Source: Planctomycetota bacterium (lineage in GTDB: Bacteria; Planctomycetota; UBA1135). Taken from it: a stretch of 34,311 nucleotides of DNA. Location of the stretch: contig PAHY01000045.1 of assembly GCA_002705055.1 (NCBI GenBank), forward strand, positions 1 to 34,311. Reading direction: 5' to 3'. Shown piece by piece: positions 6,841-14,282 of the stretch (position 1 is the stretch's first letter; each line of letters begins with the position of its first letter). The notes beneath the pieces were generated by a model. That model ran no database searches and was not told where the DNA came from. It was given only the letters and a program-made list of their open reading frames with translations. The position numbers were made by a program, and so were the translations under genes.

Positions 6841-7647
6841 ATGAGCAAGTCCGTTCTGACTGCGCTGGCGATCAGCGCGGGGGCGCTGGGCGCGCAAGCC
6901 TGGCCCGGCCCGCTATCCACCCAGGATCTCGACCGCGAGCCCGAGCGCGCCTACACCCTGATCCTTGATGGCAAGGAAGTGGCGTTGCAGCCGGGGCAGG
7001 AAGTCCGCATCGAGGGCAAGTTCGAGAACCCGAGCGCGCGCCTCGAGCTCGGGGCCACGCGCCACTTCGCCTACGCCGGGATCGGCTTCGACTACCCGGC
7101 CGAGTTCGTCTGGGAGCCCGACGTCGCCGACCCGGCCATCCGGATGTGGACCATGGACGGCTCCGACATCACGCTGATGGTCTTCCGCTTCTCCTTCGGC
7201 TTCAGCGCCGAGGAGTACGCCGATTCGCTGGGCGAGGAGCTGGACGAAGTCAGCGCCGATCCCATCCAGCGCAAGCTCGGCGGGCAGGCCCTGGCCGGAG
7301 TCGGCGTGCGTGCGGAGGTGGCCGGGTCGGTCCTGCTCTACGAGGTCCTCGAGGTGCCCAGCCAGGTCGGGAGCACCCTGCTCGTCGTCATGGATGCCAC
7401 CGAGGCCGGCATGCACACCGCCGAGTACCAGCGGACCATGGAGCTGCTGGCCGCCAGCTTCCGCGTCGGGGGGCCGGTCAACGCCGAACGCCTGCTGCAG
7501 CTCGAAGAAGAGATCGCGGACGTCCGCCAGCAGATCGAAGTCTTCGAGGTGACCTACACCGACGAGCAGCCGATCCTGAAGGAGCTGCGTGACCGGCTGG
7601 CCAAGCTCGAAGCCGAACTCGAGCGCGCCCGCGCCGGCGGCCGCTAG
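6841..7647 (+). CDS. Secreted protein with C-terminal coiled coil
   Basis: The 268-residue product has a signal peptide (ALAISAGALGAQA) with a likely cleavage after AQA and no lipobox. The central part resembles small stress- or lipid-associated domains in general shape only (GIGFDYPAEFVWEPD, then VVMDATEAGMHTAEYQRTMELLAASF), and I assign no family. Residues about 222-265 form a heptad-like coiled coil (RLLQLEEEIADVRQQIEVFE, then LRDRLAKLEAELERAR). The stop TAG (7645-7647) interlocks with the stop of the convergent gene in a CTAG palindrome. Confidence 0.7.
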   Translation: MSKSVLTALAISAGALGAQAWPGPLSTQDLDREPERAYTLILDGKEVALQPGQEVRIEGKFENPSARLELGATRHFAYAGIGFDYPAEFVWEPDVADPAIRMWTMDGSDITLMVFRFSFGFSAEEYADSLGEELDEVSADPIQRKLGGQALAGVGVRAEVAGSVLLYEVLEVPSQVGSTLLVVMDATEAGMHTAEYQRTMELLAASFRVGGPVNAERLLQLEEEIADVRQQIEVFEVTYTDEQPILKELRDRLAKLEAELERARAGGR

Positions 7648-8810
7648 TCGACCGCTAGCTTCGCGCTCGCGCGGCCCAGGTGCTCGGCGTAGGCCTGGGC
7701 GGCGCGCCGGGCGCCGGCGAGGTGCTTGCTCTTGCGCCAGCCGGACAGCGGGGTGATCGTCACGTCCACCTCTTTGGCCCGGGCTTTGGCCTGCCAGGTC
7801 CCCACCACTTGGCCGCGGGCCAGGACCACCGCCGAGACCATCGCGGCCTTCTTCCAGATCGCCTTGCGTTCGGACTCGACTGGAACGGTCCACGACTTGT
7901 CGGCGTGGCTCATCAGCAGGCCGTCCCACAGCGGCAGCAGGCGCACTGGCCAGGCCGCCGCGCCGCCGGGTACCTCGGCCCGCAGCGCGGCCTCATCCTC
8001 CGCCAGCGCGAACAGCGCGCGGTCAGCTTCCTGCTCCACCGCGACGTCCACCAGCTCGCCGGTCTTGCGCAGCGCGGCTTCCCATTTGCGCGCCTCGCTC
8101 ACGCGCGCGCCGAAGAAGTGCGCCAGATCCTGGACGCTGGCCGGGCCGCAGCTGCGCAGATAGTCACGCGCCAGCGCGATCGCTGCCTTGCTCGCCGCGG
8201 CCCGCGGCCAGCACAGCTTGGGGTGCCACTCTTTGCGCAGCGCATAGGCTTGTTCCTGGCCGCGCTTGCCGGCAAAGCACAGCTCGCCGTTGACGGTCAG
8301 CTGCCAGATCAGCCGGCTGGCGCCGAGCCGCTGCGGGTCCATCATCGTGCCGACGTAATCCTTGGCCTCCTGCAGAAACTTGCCGCGTACCAGCGGCATC
8401 AGCTCGCTGCGTGTGACCTCGCCTTCGCCGGCGAGAATCTGCTTACGCGCGACCTCCACCAGCTCGTCCGGGGCCATCACCCCGCGCCGCACATCGACCG
8501 CCCAGACTTTCTTGCTGGCGATGACCGCGCGCCAGTGGTCGAGCGCATAGAGATGGATGGTGCCGCGCTGCCCCCAGGTCCGCACCAGCGAGCGTGGCTC
8601 GGCGAACAGCTGCTGCTGCAGCGCGGCCGCGGTCGGCGAACCCACGCTGCGCTGGGCCAGGCCCCACAGCGAGGGCGCGAGCTGCTGCGACTGAATCCCG
8701 ACGTTGGCCCGCGCGGCATCGGCGGGCTCGGCCAGAGGCTCGACCAGCCCGGTGCGGCGGGCACGGAACCAGCGCACCTGCTCGGATTCGAGGGCGAGGG
8801 GACGGGCCAT
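7644..8810 (-). CDS. Winged-helix DNA-binding protein, AlkZ/YcaQ-like (HTH_42)
   Basis: The 388-residue protein matches the HTH_42 family, whose studied members AlkZ and YcaQ are DNA glycosylases that remove bulky or crosslinked bases. Typical features are GIQSQQLAPSLWGLAQR near residues 38-54 and RTWGQRGTIHLYALDHWRAV near 78-97. The family's catalytic Gln-x-Gln motif corresponds here to Gln40-Ser41-Gln42, with a small polar residue in the middle, so glycosylase activity is plausible but not certain. The C-terminal part (PLWDGLLMSHADK, then LARGQVVGTW) also fits the family. The start ATG 8810 has TATCCT six bases upstream. It is monocistronic, convergent with the secreted-protein gene and divergent from the next one. 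Confidence 0.82.
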   Translation of the reverse strand: MARPLALESEQVRWFRARRTGLVEPLAEPADAARANVGIQSQQLAPSLWGLAQRSVGSPTAAALQQQLFAEPRSLVRTWGQRGTIHLYALDHWRAVIASKKVWAVDVRRGVMAPDELVEVARKQILAGEGEVTRSELMPLVRGKFLQEAKDYVGTMMDPQRLGASRLIWQLTVNGELCFAGKRGQEQAYALRKEWHPKLCWPRAAASKAAIALARDYLRSCGPASVQDLAHFFGARVSEARKWEAALRKTGELVDVAVEQEADRALFALAEDEAALRAEVPGGAAAWPVRLLPLWDGLLMSHADKSWTVPVESERKAIWKKAAMVSAVVLARGQVVGTWQAKARAKEVDVTITPLSGWRKSKHLAGARRAAQAYAEHLGRASAKLAVD

Positions 8811-8816
8811 GCTGGC

Positions 8817-8822
8817 AGGATA
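8817..8822 (-). promoter_or_regulatory. Putative -10 box (TATCCT) for the AlkZ-like gene
   Basis: On the minus strand TATCCT is followed by GCCAGC and ATG 8810. This box lies in a true divergent gap, so no stop codon explains it. Confidence 0.5.
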
Positions 8823-8877
8823 CGGCGTTCCCTCCCGCGCCGGTCCGTCCTAAGGACAGGCCCAGGGATCCCTCACC

Positions 8878-9246
8878 ATGCCCAAGCTCACCGTCTTCTA
8901 CGCTCTGCTGCTGATCGCCCTCGGCGTCGGCGGCTACTTCGCCTCGGGCCAGGCCAGCGTCACCGCGCTGATTCCGGCCTTCATCGGCGCGCCGATCCTG
9001 CTCTGTGGGCTGGTGGCGCAGGCCAAGCCGGCGAGCCGCAAGCTGACGATGCACATCGCGGTCTTCCTGGCCATCGTCGCCCTCGCCGGCGGCGCGCGCG
9101 GCCTGGGCGGCTTCTTCACCGTGCTCAGCGGCGGAGAAGTCGAGCGGCCCCAGGCTGCGATCGCCCAAGGGGTGTTGGTGATTCTGTCGGCGATTTACGT
9201 GATCCTCGCGATCCGTTCCTTCGCCGCGGCGCGCAAAGCGGGCTGA
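8878..9246 (+). CDS. Small four-helix membrane protein
   Basis: The 122-residue product is almost entirely hydrophobic, with four predicted helices: VFYALLLIALGVGGYF, ALIPAFIGAPILLCGLVAQ, MHIAVFLAIVALAG and AIAQGVLVILSAIYVILAI. No named family is recognised. The 67-base gap shared with the divergent AlkZ-like gene contains GTCC-TAA-GGAC, a small inverted repeat, at about 8847-8857. No TAnnnT box stands close to this start, unlike many neighbours. Confidence 0.7.
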   Translation: MPKLTVFYALLLIALGVGGYFASGQASVTALIPAFIGAPILLCGLVAQAKPASRKLTMHIAVFLAIVALAGGARGLGGFFTVLSGGEVERPQAAIAQGVLVILSAIYVILAIRSFAAARKAG

Positions 9247-9254
9247 TCCCCGCG

Positions 9255-9260
9255 TAAGAT
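9255..9260 (+). promoter_or_regulatory. Putative -10 box (TAAGAT)
   Basis: TAAGAT is followed by CGGGT and GTG 9266, a five-base gap. It decides the GTG start of the following gene over the internal ATG. Confidence 0.45.
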
Positions 9261-9265
9261 CGGGT

Positions 9266-9511
9266 GTGTCCCGATCTGCCACCGAAACCCTGGTCCGCTT
9301 AATGGGCCTGTATTTCGTCCTGCAGGGGGCCGCAGATCTGATCTACGGCCTGGTGCAGTACTTCCGCCTGCGCGATTTTGATCCGACCGATTCGGTCCAG
9401 CTCGTGCACTTCCTGTCCGGAGTCGTGCCGGCGCTGATCGGTGTGGGCGTGCTGGCGATGTCGCCTGCCCTGGCAAGCTGGGCTTACCGCGAGGATGCCT
9501 CCGATGCGTGA
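9266..9511 (+). CDS. Small membrane protein, first of a tandem pair
   Basis: The 81-residue product has two hydrophobic helices (LMGLYFVLQGAADLIYGLV and FLSGVVPALIGVGVLAM). Its N-terminus, ETLVRLMGLYFVLQG, matches that of the next gene, ETAVRLLGLLLVLQA, so the two look like diverged tandem copies. GTG 9266 is chosen because of the TAAGAT box five bases upstream. ATG 9302 would remove the shared motif. Function is unknown. Confidence 0.6.
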   Translation: MSRSATETLVRLMGLYFVLQGAADLIYGLVQYFRLRDFDPTDSVQLVHFLSGVVPALIGVGVLAMSPALASWAYREDASDA

Positions 9512-9782
9512 GACCGCCGTGCGACTGCTTGGGCTGTTGCTCGTGCTGCAGGCGCTCGCCATGACCGGGCAGACCTACTTCGAGACGATTGGCATGACCG
9601 TGCCCTCCGAGGGAATCGAGTTGTCCGGCCCCGGCTTGGTCGAGCTCTTTCAGCAGATCACGACCAGCCCGCTGAGCTTCTGGTCGAGCATCTTCCCCTA
9701 CACCCTGGCCGTCGGCCTGGTGTTCTGCTTCGCGGCGCGACCGATCAGCCGCTGGATCACGCCGGCGCGCCAGCAGGGCTGA
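9504..9782 (+). CDS. Small membrane protein, second of a tandem pair
   Basis: The 92-residue product starts at ATG 9504 inside the end of the preceding gene (ATGCGTGA, eight-base overlap), which implies translational coupling. It has an N-terminal helix (VRLLGLLLVLQALAM) and a C-terminal one (IFPYTLAVGLVFCFAA), with a soluble segment between them. The N-terminal motif is shared with the preceding gene. ATG 9495 is an alternative start. Function is unknown. Confidence 0.62.
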   Translation: MRETAVRLLGLLLVLQALAMTGQTYFETIGMTVPSEGIELSGPGLVELFQQITTSPLSFWSSIFPYTLAVGLVFCFAARPISRWITPARQQG

Positions 9783-10348
9783 TGGCGCGCAATGTCGAGA
9801 TCAAGGCGAGGGTCCGGGATCGCCACGAACTCGAGCGGCGCGCCCGCGCGCTCGAAGACGGCGGGTGCGAATCGCTGCACCAGACCGACGTCTACTTCCG
9901 GGTCCCGACGGGCCGCCTGAAACTGCGCATCTTCGGCAGCTGCGGCCGCAGCGACCTGCCCGGCGCGCCCCCGGCCGAGCTCATTCAGTACCAGCGCCCG
10001 GACGCGAGCGACCCCGAGGTCTCGCACTATCAGCGTGTCGCCGTGCCCGATCCGGACGCGCTGCGCAGCGCGCTGGCGGCCGCCCTGGGCGAGCGCGTGG
10101 TCGTCGAAAAGCGCCGGACGGTCTACTTCGCGGGGCGCACGCGTCTGCACCTCGATCAGGTGGTCGGACTGGGCGACTTTCTAGAACTGGAAGTCGTGCT
10201 ACGCGAAGGCGAAGATCAGGGGGCTGGTGAACTCGAGGCCACCGCTCTGATTCAGGCGCTGGGGCTTGCCCCCTCGGATCTGATCGAGTCGGGCTACGCC
10301 GATCTGCTCGAGGCCGCCGGCGGCGCGGCATGCACAAGCTCGACCTGA
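9782..10348 (+). CDS. CYTH domain protein, class IV adenylate cyclase-like
   Basis: The 188-residue protein has the CYTH layout: RNVEIKARV at the N-terminus in place of the classic ExExK, then LKLRIFG, ELIQYQRPD, VEKRRTVYF and HLDQVVGLGDFLELEVVL. CYTH proteins form a beta tunnel that binds triphosphates with divalent metals. Members include the CyaB adenylate cyclases and thiamine triphosphatases. CyaB-like is the closest by motif, but substrate cannot be decided here. The start overlaps the previous stop (TGATG), and the end overlaps the Kef-type gene by 19 bases. Confidence 0.83.
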   Translation: MARNVEIKARVRDRHELERRARALEDGGCESLHQTDVYFRVPTGRLKLRIFGSCGRSDLPGAPPAELIQYQRPDASDPEVSHYQRVAVPDPDALRSALAAALGERVVVEKRRTVYFAGRTRLHLDQVVGLGDFLELEVVLREGEDQGAGELEATALIQALGLAPSDLIESGYADLLEAAGGAACTSST

Positions 10349-12102
10349 TCCTCACCCTGACCGGCGGCCTCGCCGCCGCGCTGGTGTGCGGCTATCTGAC
10401 GCAGCGCCTCAAGCTGTCGCCGATTGTCGGCTACCTGCTGGCCGGGATCGTGGTCGGGCCGCACACGCCCGGCTTCGTCGCCAACCAGGAGCTGGCCGAG
10501 CAGTTCGCCGAGATCGGCGTGATCCTGCTGCTGTTCGGCGTCGGCCTGGACTTCCACCTCGAGCATCTGCTCAAGGTGCGCAAGCTGGTGGTGCCCGGCG
10601 GGGTGATGCAGATCACTTGGACGGCCACGCTCACCACGCTGCTCACGCAGGCGCTCGGCTGGGAGCTGCACGCCGGCGTCGTCTTCGGTCTGTCGCTGTC
10701 GGTGGCCAGCACCGTCGTGATGGTGCGCGTGCTGGCGGACAACCGCGCGCTGCACACGCCGACCGGGCACTCGGCGCTGGGCTGGCTGGTTGTCGAAGAC
10801 CTGGTCGTGGTTCTTCTGCTCGTTCTGCTGCCGGCGCTGGTCGGCGAAGCGGGGGGCGAAGCGCAGCAAAGTCTGCTGCTCGTTCTGGGCGGCGCGCTGG
10901 TCAAGATCACGGCAGCGGTCGGGGCGATCTTCCTGATCGGCGGCCGCGTGCTACCGTGGCTGATCGAGCAGGCCGCGCGTTCCCGTTCACGCGAGCTCTT
11001 CACGCTGGCCGTGCTGGTGATCGCCCTGGGGCTGGCGGTCGGATCGGCCACGCTGTTCGGCGTCTCGATGGCGCTCGGCGCCTTCCTGGCCGGCATGGTG
11101 GTCGGTCGCTCCGAGTTCAGCGTGCGCGCGATCGCCGAAGCGCTGCCTCTGCGCGACGCCTTCTCGGTGCTGTTCTTCGTGTCAATCGGCATGCTGCTCG
11201 ATCCGGCCTCGCTGCTGGAGCAGCCGGGGCTGGTGCTGGGCACGCTCGGCATCGTGATGCTCGCTAAGCCGCTGGCCGTCTTCGGCCTGGTGCTCCTGCT
11301 GAAGCACCCGCCGCGGCTGGCTCTGAGCATCGCCGTCGCCCTGGCGCAGATCGGTGAGTTCAGCTTCATCCTGGCGCTGAAGGGGCGAGAACTGGGCGTC
11401 TTCGACGAAAGCGCGACGCAGGCGCTCGTCGCGGCCTCGATCCTGTCAATCAGCCTCAACCCACTGCTGTTCCGCATCGTGCGCCCGCTCGAGCTGAGCA
11501 TGCGCAAGCGCAGCGGCTGGTGGGTGCGCATGGAGCAGCGCGCCGACCCCGGCCTGGTGCACGAAGCGCGTAAGCGGGCCGACGCGCCGCAGGACCGCAA
11601 GCACCGCGCGATCGTGATCGGCTCCGGTCCGGTCGGCCGCACGCTCACCCGCCTGCTGCTCGACAACGAGATCGATCCGGTGCTGATTGAGCTCAACATC
11701 GACACCGTGCGTTCGCTGCGGCGCCACGGCCTGCGCGCGGTCTACGGCGACGCGACGCACGCCGACACGCTGAAGCAGGCGGGCATCGAAGAGGCCGACA
11801 CGCTGATTCTCAGCGCATCCGGCCTGCACACCAGCGGCGAGATCGTGCGCACCGCGCGCGAACTCAACCCGAACCTGCGCGTGCTGGCGCGCGCCGATTA
11901 TCTGCGCGAGGTCGATGCGCTGCGCGAAGCCGGAGTGCAGCAGGCATTCTCGGGCGAGGGCGAAATCGCGCTGGCGATGACGACCGCGATCCTCGAGCAC
12001 CTCGGGGCCAGCCCGGAACAGATCGACCGCGAGCGGGATCGCGTGCACCGCGAACTCGGCGTGGCAGGAGACGGCCAAGATGTCGCTGGCGCAACTTCCT
12101 GA
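10330..12102 (+). CDS. Kef-type monovalent cation/proton antiporter with RCK (TrkA-N) domain
   Basis: The 590-residue protein combines a CPA2 antiporter membrane domain (about residues 5-385, many helices, with SPIVGYLLAGIVVGPHTPGF at the N-terminus and LAQIGEFSFILALKG near its end) with a cytoplasmic Rossmann domain (about 425-545). The latter has the nucleotide-binding loop GSGPVGRTL, followed by VYGDATHADTLKQAGI. Such proteins exchange K+ or Na+ for protons under control of NAD(H) or other ligands. The architecture resembles E. coli YbaL. It overlaps the CYTH gene upstream by 19 bases and the dioxygenase gene downstream by 23, so the three are probably one transcript. Confidence 0.9.
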   Translation: MHKLDLILTLTGGLAAALVCGYLTQRLKLSPIVGYLLAGIVVGPHTPGFVANQELAEQFAEIGVILLLFGVGLDFHLEHLLKVRKLVVPGGVMQITWTATLTTLLTQALGWELHAGVVFGLSLSVASTVVMVRVLADNRALHTPTGHSALGWLVVEDLVVVLLLVLLPALVGEAGGEAQQSLLLVLGGALVKITAAVGAIFLIGGRVLPWLIEQAARSRSRELFTLAVLVIALGLAVGSATLFGVSMALGAFLAGMVVGRSEFSVRAIAEALPLRDAFSVLFFVSIGMLLDPASLLEQPGLVLGTLGIVMLAKPLAVFGLVLLLKHPPRLALSIAVALAQIGEFSFILALKGRELGVFDESATQALVAASILSISLNPLLFRIVRPLELSMRKRSGWWVRMEQRADPGLVHEARKRADAPQDRKHRAIVIGSGPVGRTLTRLLLDNEIDPVLIELNIDTVRSLRRHGLRAVYGDATHADTLKQAGIEEADTLILSASGLHTSGEIVRTARELNPNLRVLARADYLREVDALREAGVQQAFSGEGEIALAMTTAILEHLGASPEQIDRERDRVHRELGVAGDGQDVAGATS

Positions 12103-12553
12103 GCTGCGCGAGCGCGGCTTCGTGCTGGTCGAGGACTTCCACACGCTCGCCCCGCTCGATGCCTGGCTGCAGGCTTACCTCCAGGGCCCGGTGCGCATCG
12201 TGACGGCCGGGCTGCGCGCGCCCGAGGCCGGGCAGGGGCTGCAGGGACTGCACCAGGACTTCCCGCGTCAGGCGCCGGGCGCGCCGCCCAGCGTGCTGAC
12301 CTGCCTGCTCTTCCTCGACGACTTCGGCCCGGACAACGGCGCGACCGGGCTGATCCCAGGCAGCCATCGCTGGCCTCAAGCCTTACCGAAGTCCCAGCAG
12401 CAGCCGGCGGCGGAGCACCTGGATGAAATCCAACTCACCGGCAAGGCGAACACCGCCCTGCTGCTTGACGGACATCTCTGGCATCGCGGCCGCGCCAACC
12501 ACAGCGGGCTGCCGCGGCGCGCGGTCCAGCTGCAGTACGCGCTCAGCCGATGA
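12080..12553 (+). CDS. Phytanoyl-CoA dioxygenase (PhyH)-like protein, short
   Basis: The 157-residue protein fits the Fe(II)/2-oxoglutarate dioxygenase fold of the PhyH family. Probable iron ligands are His58 and Asp60 (LHQDFPR) and a distal histidine in DGHLWHRGRANHS (His132 or His135), with Arg146/147 positioned to hold 2-oxoglutarate. GATGLIPGSHRW is a family signature. It is much shorter than typical PhyH proteins because the N-terminal part before HxD is compact. The substrate is unknown. It starts 23 bases inside the antiporter gene and its end overlaps the convergent secreted-protein gene by 11 bases. Confidence 0.78.
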   Translation: MSLAQLPELRERGFVLVEDFHTLAPLDAWLQAYLQGPVRIVTAGLRAPEAGQGLQGLHQDFPRQAPGAPPSVLTCLLFLDDFGPDNGATGLIPGSHRWPQALPKSQQQPAAEHLDEIQLTGKANTALLLDGHLWHRGRANHSGLPRRAVQLQYALSR

Positions 12554-13427
12554 TGGTCGCCAGCCCGTTGCTGAAGCGCAAGGAGTTGGCGTCGAAGGCG
12601 TGGAACCAGATCGCGCGCCCCTGCGCGGCTGCCGGAACGGGCAGCGACTGCTGGGCGACGCCCTGAGCATTGGCCTGCATTCCGGGGAGCTGCATGAACG
12701 GGCGACTCAGCAGGAGATCGCCGAACTGCGTGGCGACCGGGCCAGCTCCGCGCAGCGAGTACGCGGCAAGCACCGCGCCATTCGGGCTGGCTCCCTGAAC
12801 GGTCAGCGTGGCGACCCCGCCGGCGAGCAGATCATCGACGCGCAGCCGCGGCTCGTCGAAGTACTGCTCGACGTACAGCTCGAGAATCACGAAATTGCCG
12901 ACGGTGGACGGCGCGACGACTTCCACGCGGTCGAAACTTCCGCCGAGCATCTGGTAGTACTGCGGCGTGCACTGCAGGTGCACCGAGGTGGTGTAGCTCG
13001 CCACCGCGGCGCCGTTCAGGAAGAAGTGCAGATCGGTGGTGCCGCCCCAGTCGCCGAGCATCATGCCGAACTCGGTCACCGGCCCGCCGAAGTCGAAGCC
13101 GATCCGAAAGCTGTCGTAGCGCGCGCGTCCGAAGCCGTTGATGATCGCCGGAGTCGTCCCGCCGGATCCCAGCTCGGCGGCCAGCGCGAAGCCGCAGGTC
13201 TGCAGTTCATAGGCGCCCGAGCCGCCGCTGGTCGGCGTCAGCTGCATGCCCGTCAGCGTGGCGCCACCGCGCGTGCCCGCCGCATTCAAGGCGGCCAGGC
13301 TGGTGACTCCCTGCGGCAGCTGATCCATATCGATCATCGAGTACGGCTGGGTCGGGCCGTTGGTCTCGATCACGGTCTGGGCCGAAGCCGGCGCGGCCAG
13401 GAGGAGGGCGAGCAGGAGCGTACGCAT
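12543..13427 (-). CDS. Secreted protein with planctomycete-type C-terminal module
   Basis: The 294-residue product begins MRTLLLALLLAAPASAQ, a clear signal peptide. The central part looks like a beta-sandwich (RYDSFRIGFDFGGPVTEFGM, DLHFFLNGAAVASYTTS). The C-terminal ~80 residues contain LTVQGASPNGAVLAAYSLRG and then IWFHAFDANSLRFSNG. I associate this module with secreted proteins of marine Planctomycetota, but this is from memory and unverified. An upstream in-frame start at 13487 would put a poor leader before the signal peptide and overlap the divergent gene's promoter, so 13427 is preferred. Function is unknown. Confidence 0.72.
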   Translation of the reverse strand: MRTLLLALLLAAPASAQTVIETNGPTQPYSMIDMDQLPQGVTSLAALNAAGTRGGATLTGMQLTPTSGGSGAYELQTCGFALAAELGSGGTTPAIINGFGRARYDSFRIGFDFGGPVTEFGMMLGDWGGTTDLHFFLNGAAVASYTTSVHLQCTPQYYQMLGGSFDRVEVVAPSTVGNFVILELYVEQYFDEPRLRVDDLLAGGVATLTVQGASPNGAVLAAYSLRGAGPVATQFGDLLLSRPFMQLPGMQANAQGVAQQSLPVPAAAQGRAIWFHAFDANSLRFSNGLATIIG

Positions 13428-13444
13428 GGGAAGCCTCACTCTGG

Positions 13445-13450
13445 ATCCTA
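13445..13450 (-). promoter_or_regulatory. Putative -10 box (TAGGAT) for the secreted protein gene
   Basis: On the minus strand TAGGAT ends 17 bases before ATG 13427, giving a very short leader. GTGAGG in that leader could act as a weak ribosome site. Confidence 0.4.
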
Positions 13451-13475
13451 AGCCAGGAAACGGCGCTTGCGCAGG

Positions 13476-13481
13476 TAGGAT
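13476..13481 (+). promoter_or_regulatory. Putative -10 box (TAGGAT) for the coiled-coil gene
   Basis: TAGGAT is followed by CTGCAC and ATG 13488. The same hexamer serves the divergent gene 26 bases away. Confidence 0.5.
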
Positions 13482-13487
13482 CTGCAC

Positions 13488-13757
13488 ATGGGCTGGCTGC
13501 GCACGCTTTTCCTCGGCGATATCGGCAATCGCCTCGATATCAGCGACAACGAAGATCGGATCCGCAGGATGCGGGCGGCGATCCGCAAGAACCGCCGCGC
13601 GGACGCGAGCCAGGATGAGCGGCTGGCGCTGCTCGAGCGCGAGAACGAGCAGCTCGAGATCCTGGTCTCCGCGCTGGCCCAGATGCTCGCGGCACGAGGG
13701 GTGATCGACGAGGAGGAGCTGGCCCCCTTCGTCGCCGCCCTCGATGACGAGGTCTAG
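13488..13757 (+). CDS. Small coiled-coil protein of unknown function
   Basis: The 89-residue product has a hydrophobic N-terminus (MGWLRTLFLGDIG), a basic segment (DRIRRMRAAIRKNRRAD), a predicted coiled coil (DERLALLERENEQLEILVSA) and an acidic C-terminus. It may form an oligomer or associate with the membrane through the N-terminus. No family is recognised. It lies 27 bases upstream of purE, which has its own -10-like box, so cotranscription is not required. Confidence 0.65.
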   Translation: MGWLRTLFLGDIGNRLDISDNEDRIRRMRAAIRKNRRADASQDERLALLERENEQLEILVSALAQMLAARGVIDEEELAPFVAALDDEV

Positions 13758-13767
13758 CCCGCGCGGC

Positions 13768-13773
13768 TACAAT
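13768..13773 (+). promoter_or_regulatory. Putative -10 box (TACAAT) for purE
   Basis: TACAAT, the closest match to the TATAAT consensus in the window, ends 11 bases before the purE ATG. Confidence 0.5.
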
Positions 13774-13784
13774 CCGATCCAGCC

Positions 13785-14279
13785 ATGACTGCACTCGTCG
13801 GCATCATCATGGGCTCTCAGTCAGACTGGGAAACCATGCAACACGCGGTGGACACGCTGGCGCAGCTTGGCGTGCCCTACGAGACCGAGGTCGTCTCGGC
13901 GCACCGTACCCCGGACAAGCTCTTCGCCTACGCCGAGGCGGCGGCCGAACGCGGGATCGAAGTGATCATCGCGGGGGCGGGGGGTGCGGCGCACCTCCCG
14001 GGCATGGTCGCGGCCAAGACCGCGCTGCCGGTCCTCGGCGTGCCGGTGCAGTCGCGCGCGCTGAACGGCATGGACTCGCTGCTGTCGATCGTGCAGATGC
14101 CGGCCGGCATTCCGGTAGGCACCCTGGCCATCGGCAAGGCGGGGGCGACCAACGCCGCGTTGCTCGCGGCTTCGATCCTGGGCACCCATCGCCCCGAAGT
14201 GCGCGCGGCACTCGAAGACTTCCGCAGCGCGCAGACCGAACGCGTTCTGGCTCATCCGGATCCACGCCCCGGCACCTAG
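13785..14279 (+). CDS. purE: N5-carboxyaminoimidazole ribonucleotide mutase (PurE)
   Basis: The 164-residue protein is a class I PurE. It has [13 protein letters not shown] at the N-terminus, [12 protein letters not shown], the glycine-rich [12 protein letters not shown] and [20 protein letters not shown]. It moves the carboxyl group of N5-CAIR to C4 to give CAIR in purine synthesis. Class I enzymes work with PurK, and purK follows three bases downstream. Length is normal for the family. Confidence 0.96.
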   Translation: MTALVGIIMGSQSDWETMQHAVDTLAQLGVPYETEVVSAHRTPDKLFAYAEAAAERGIEVIIAGAGGAAHLPGMVAAKTALPVLGVPVQSRALNGMDSLLSIVQMPAGIPVGTLAIGKAGATNAALLAASILGTHRPEVRAALEDFRSAQTERVLAHPDPRPGT

Positions 14280-14282
14280 GGC

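Noticed and set aside
10431..11705. A 424-codon serine-rich minus-strand frame
   Set aside because: It is antisense to the Kef-type antiporter, and its Ser/Arg/Thr bias comes from the complementary codons.
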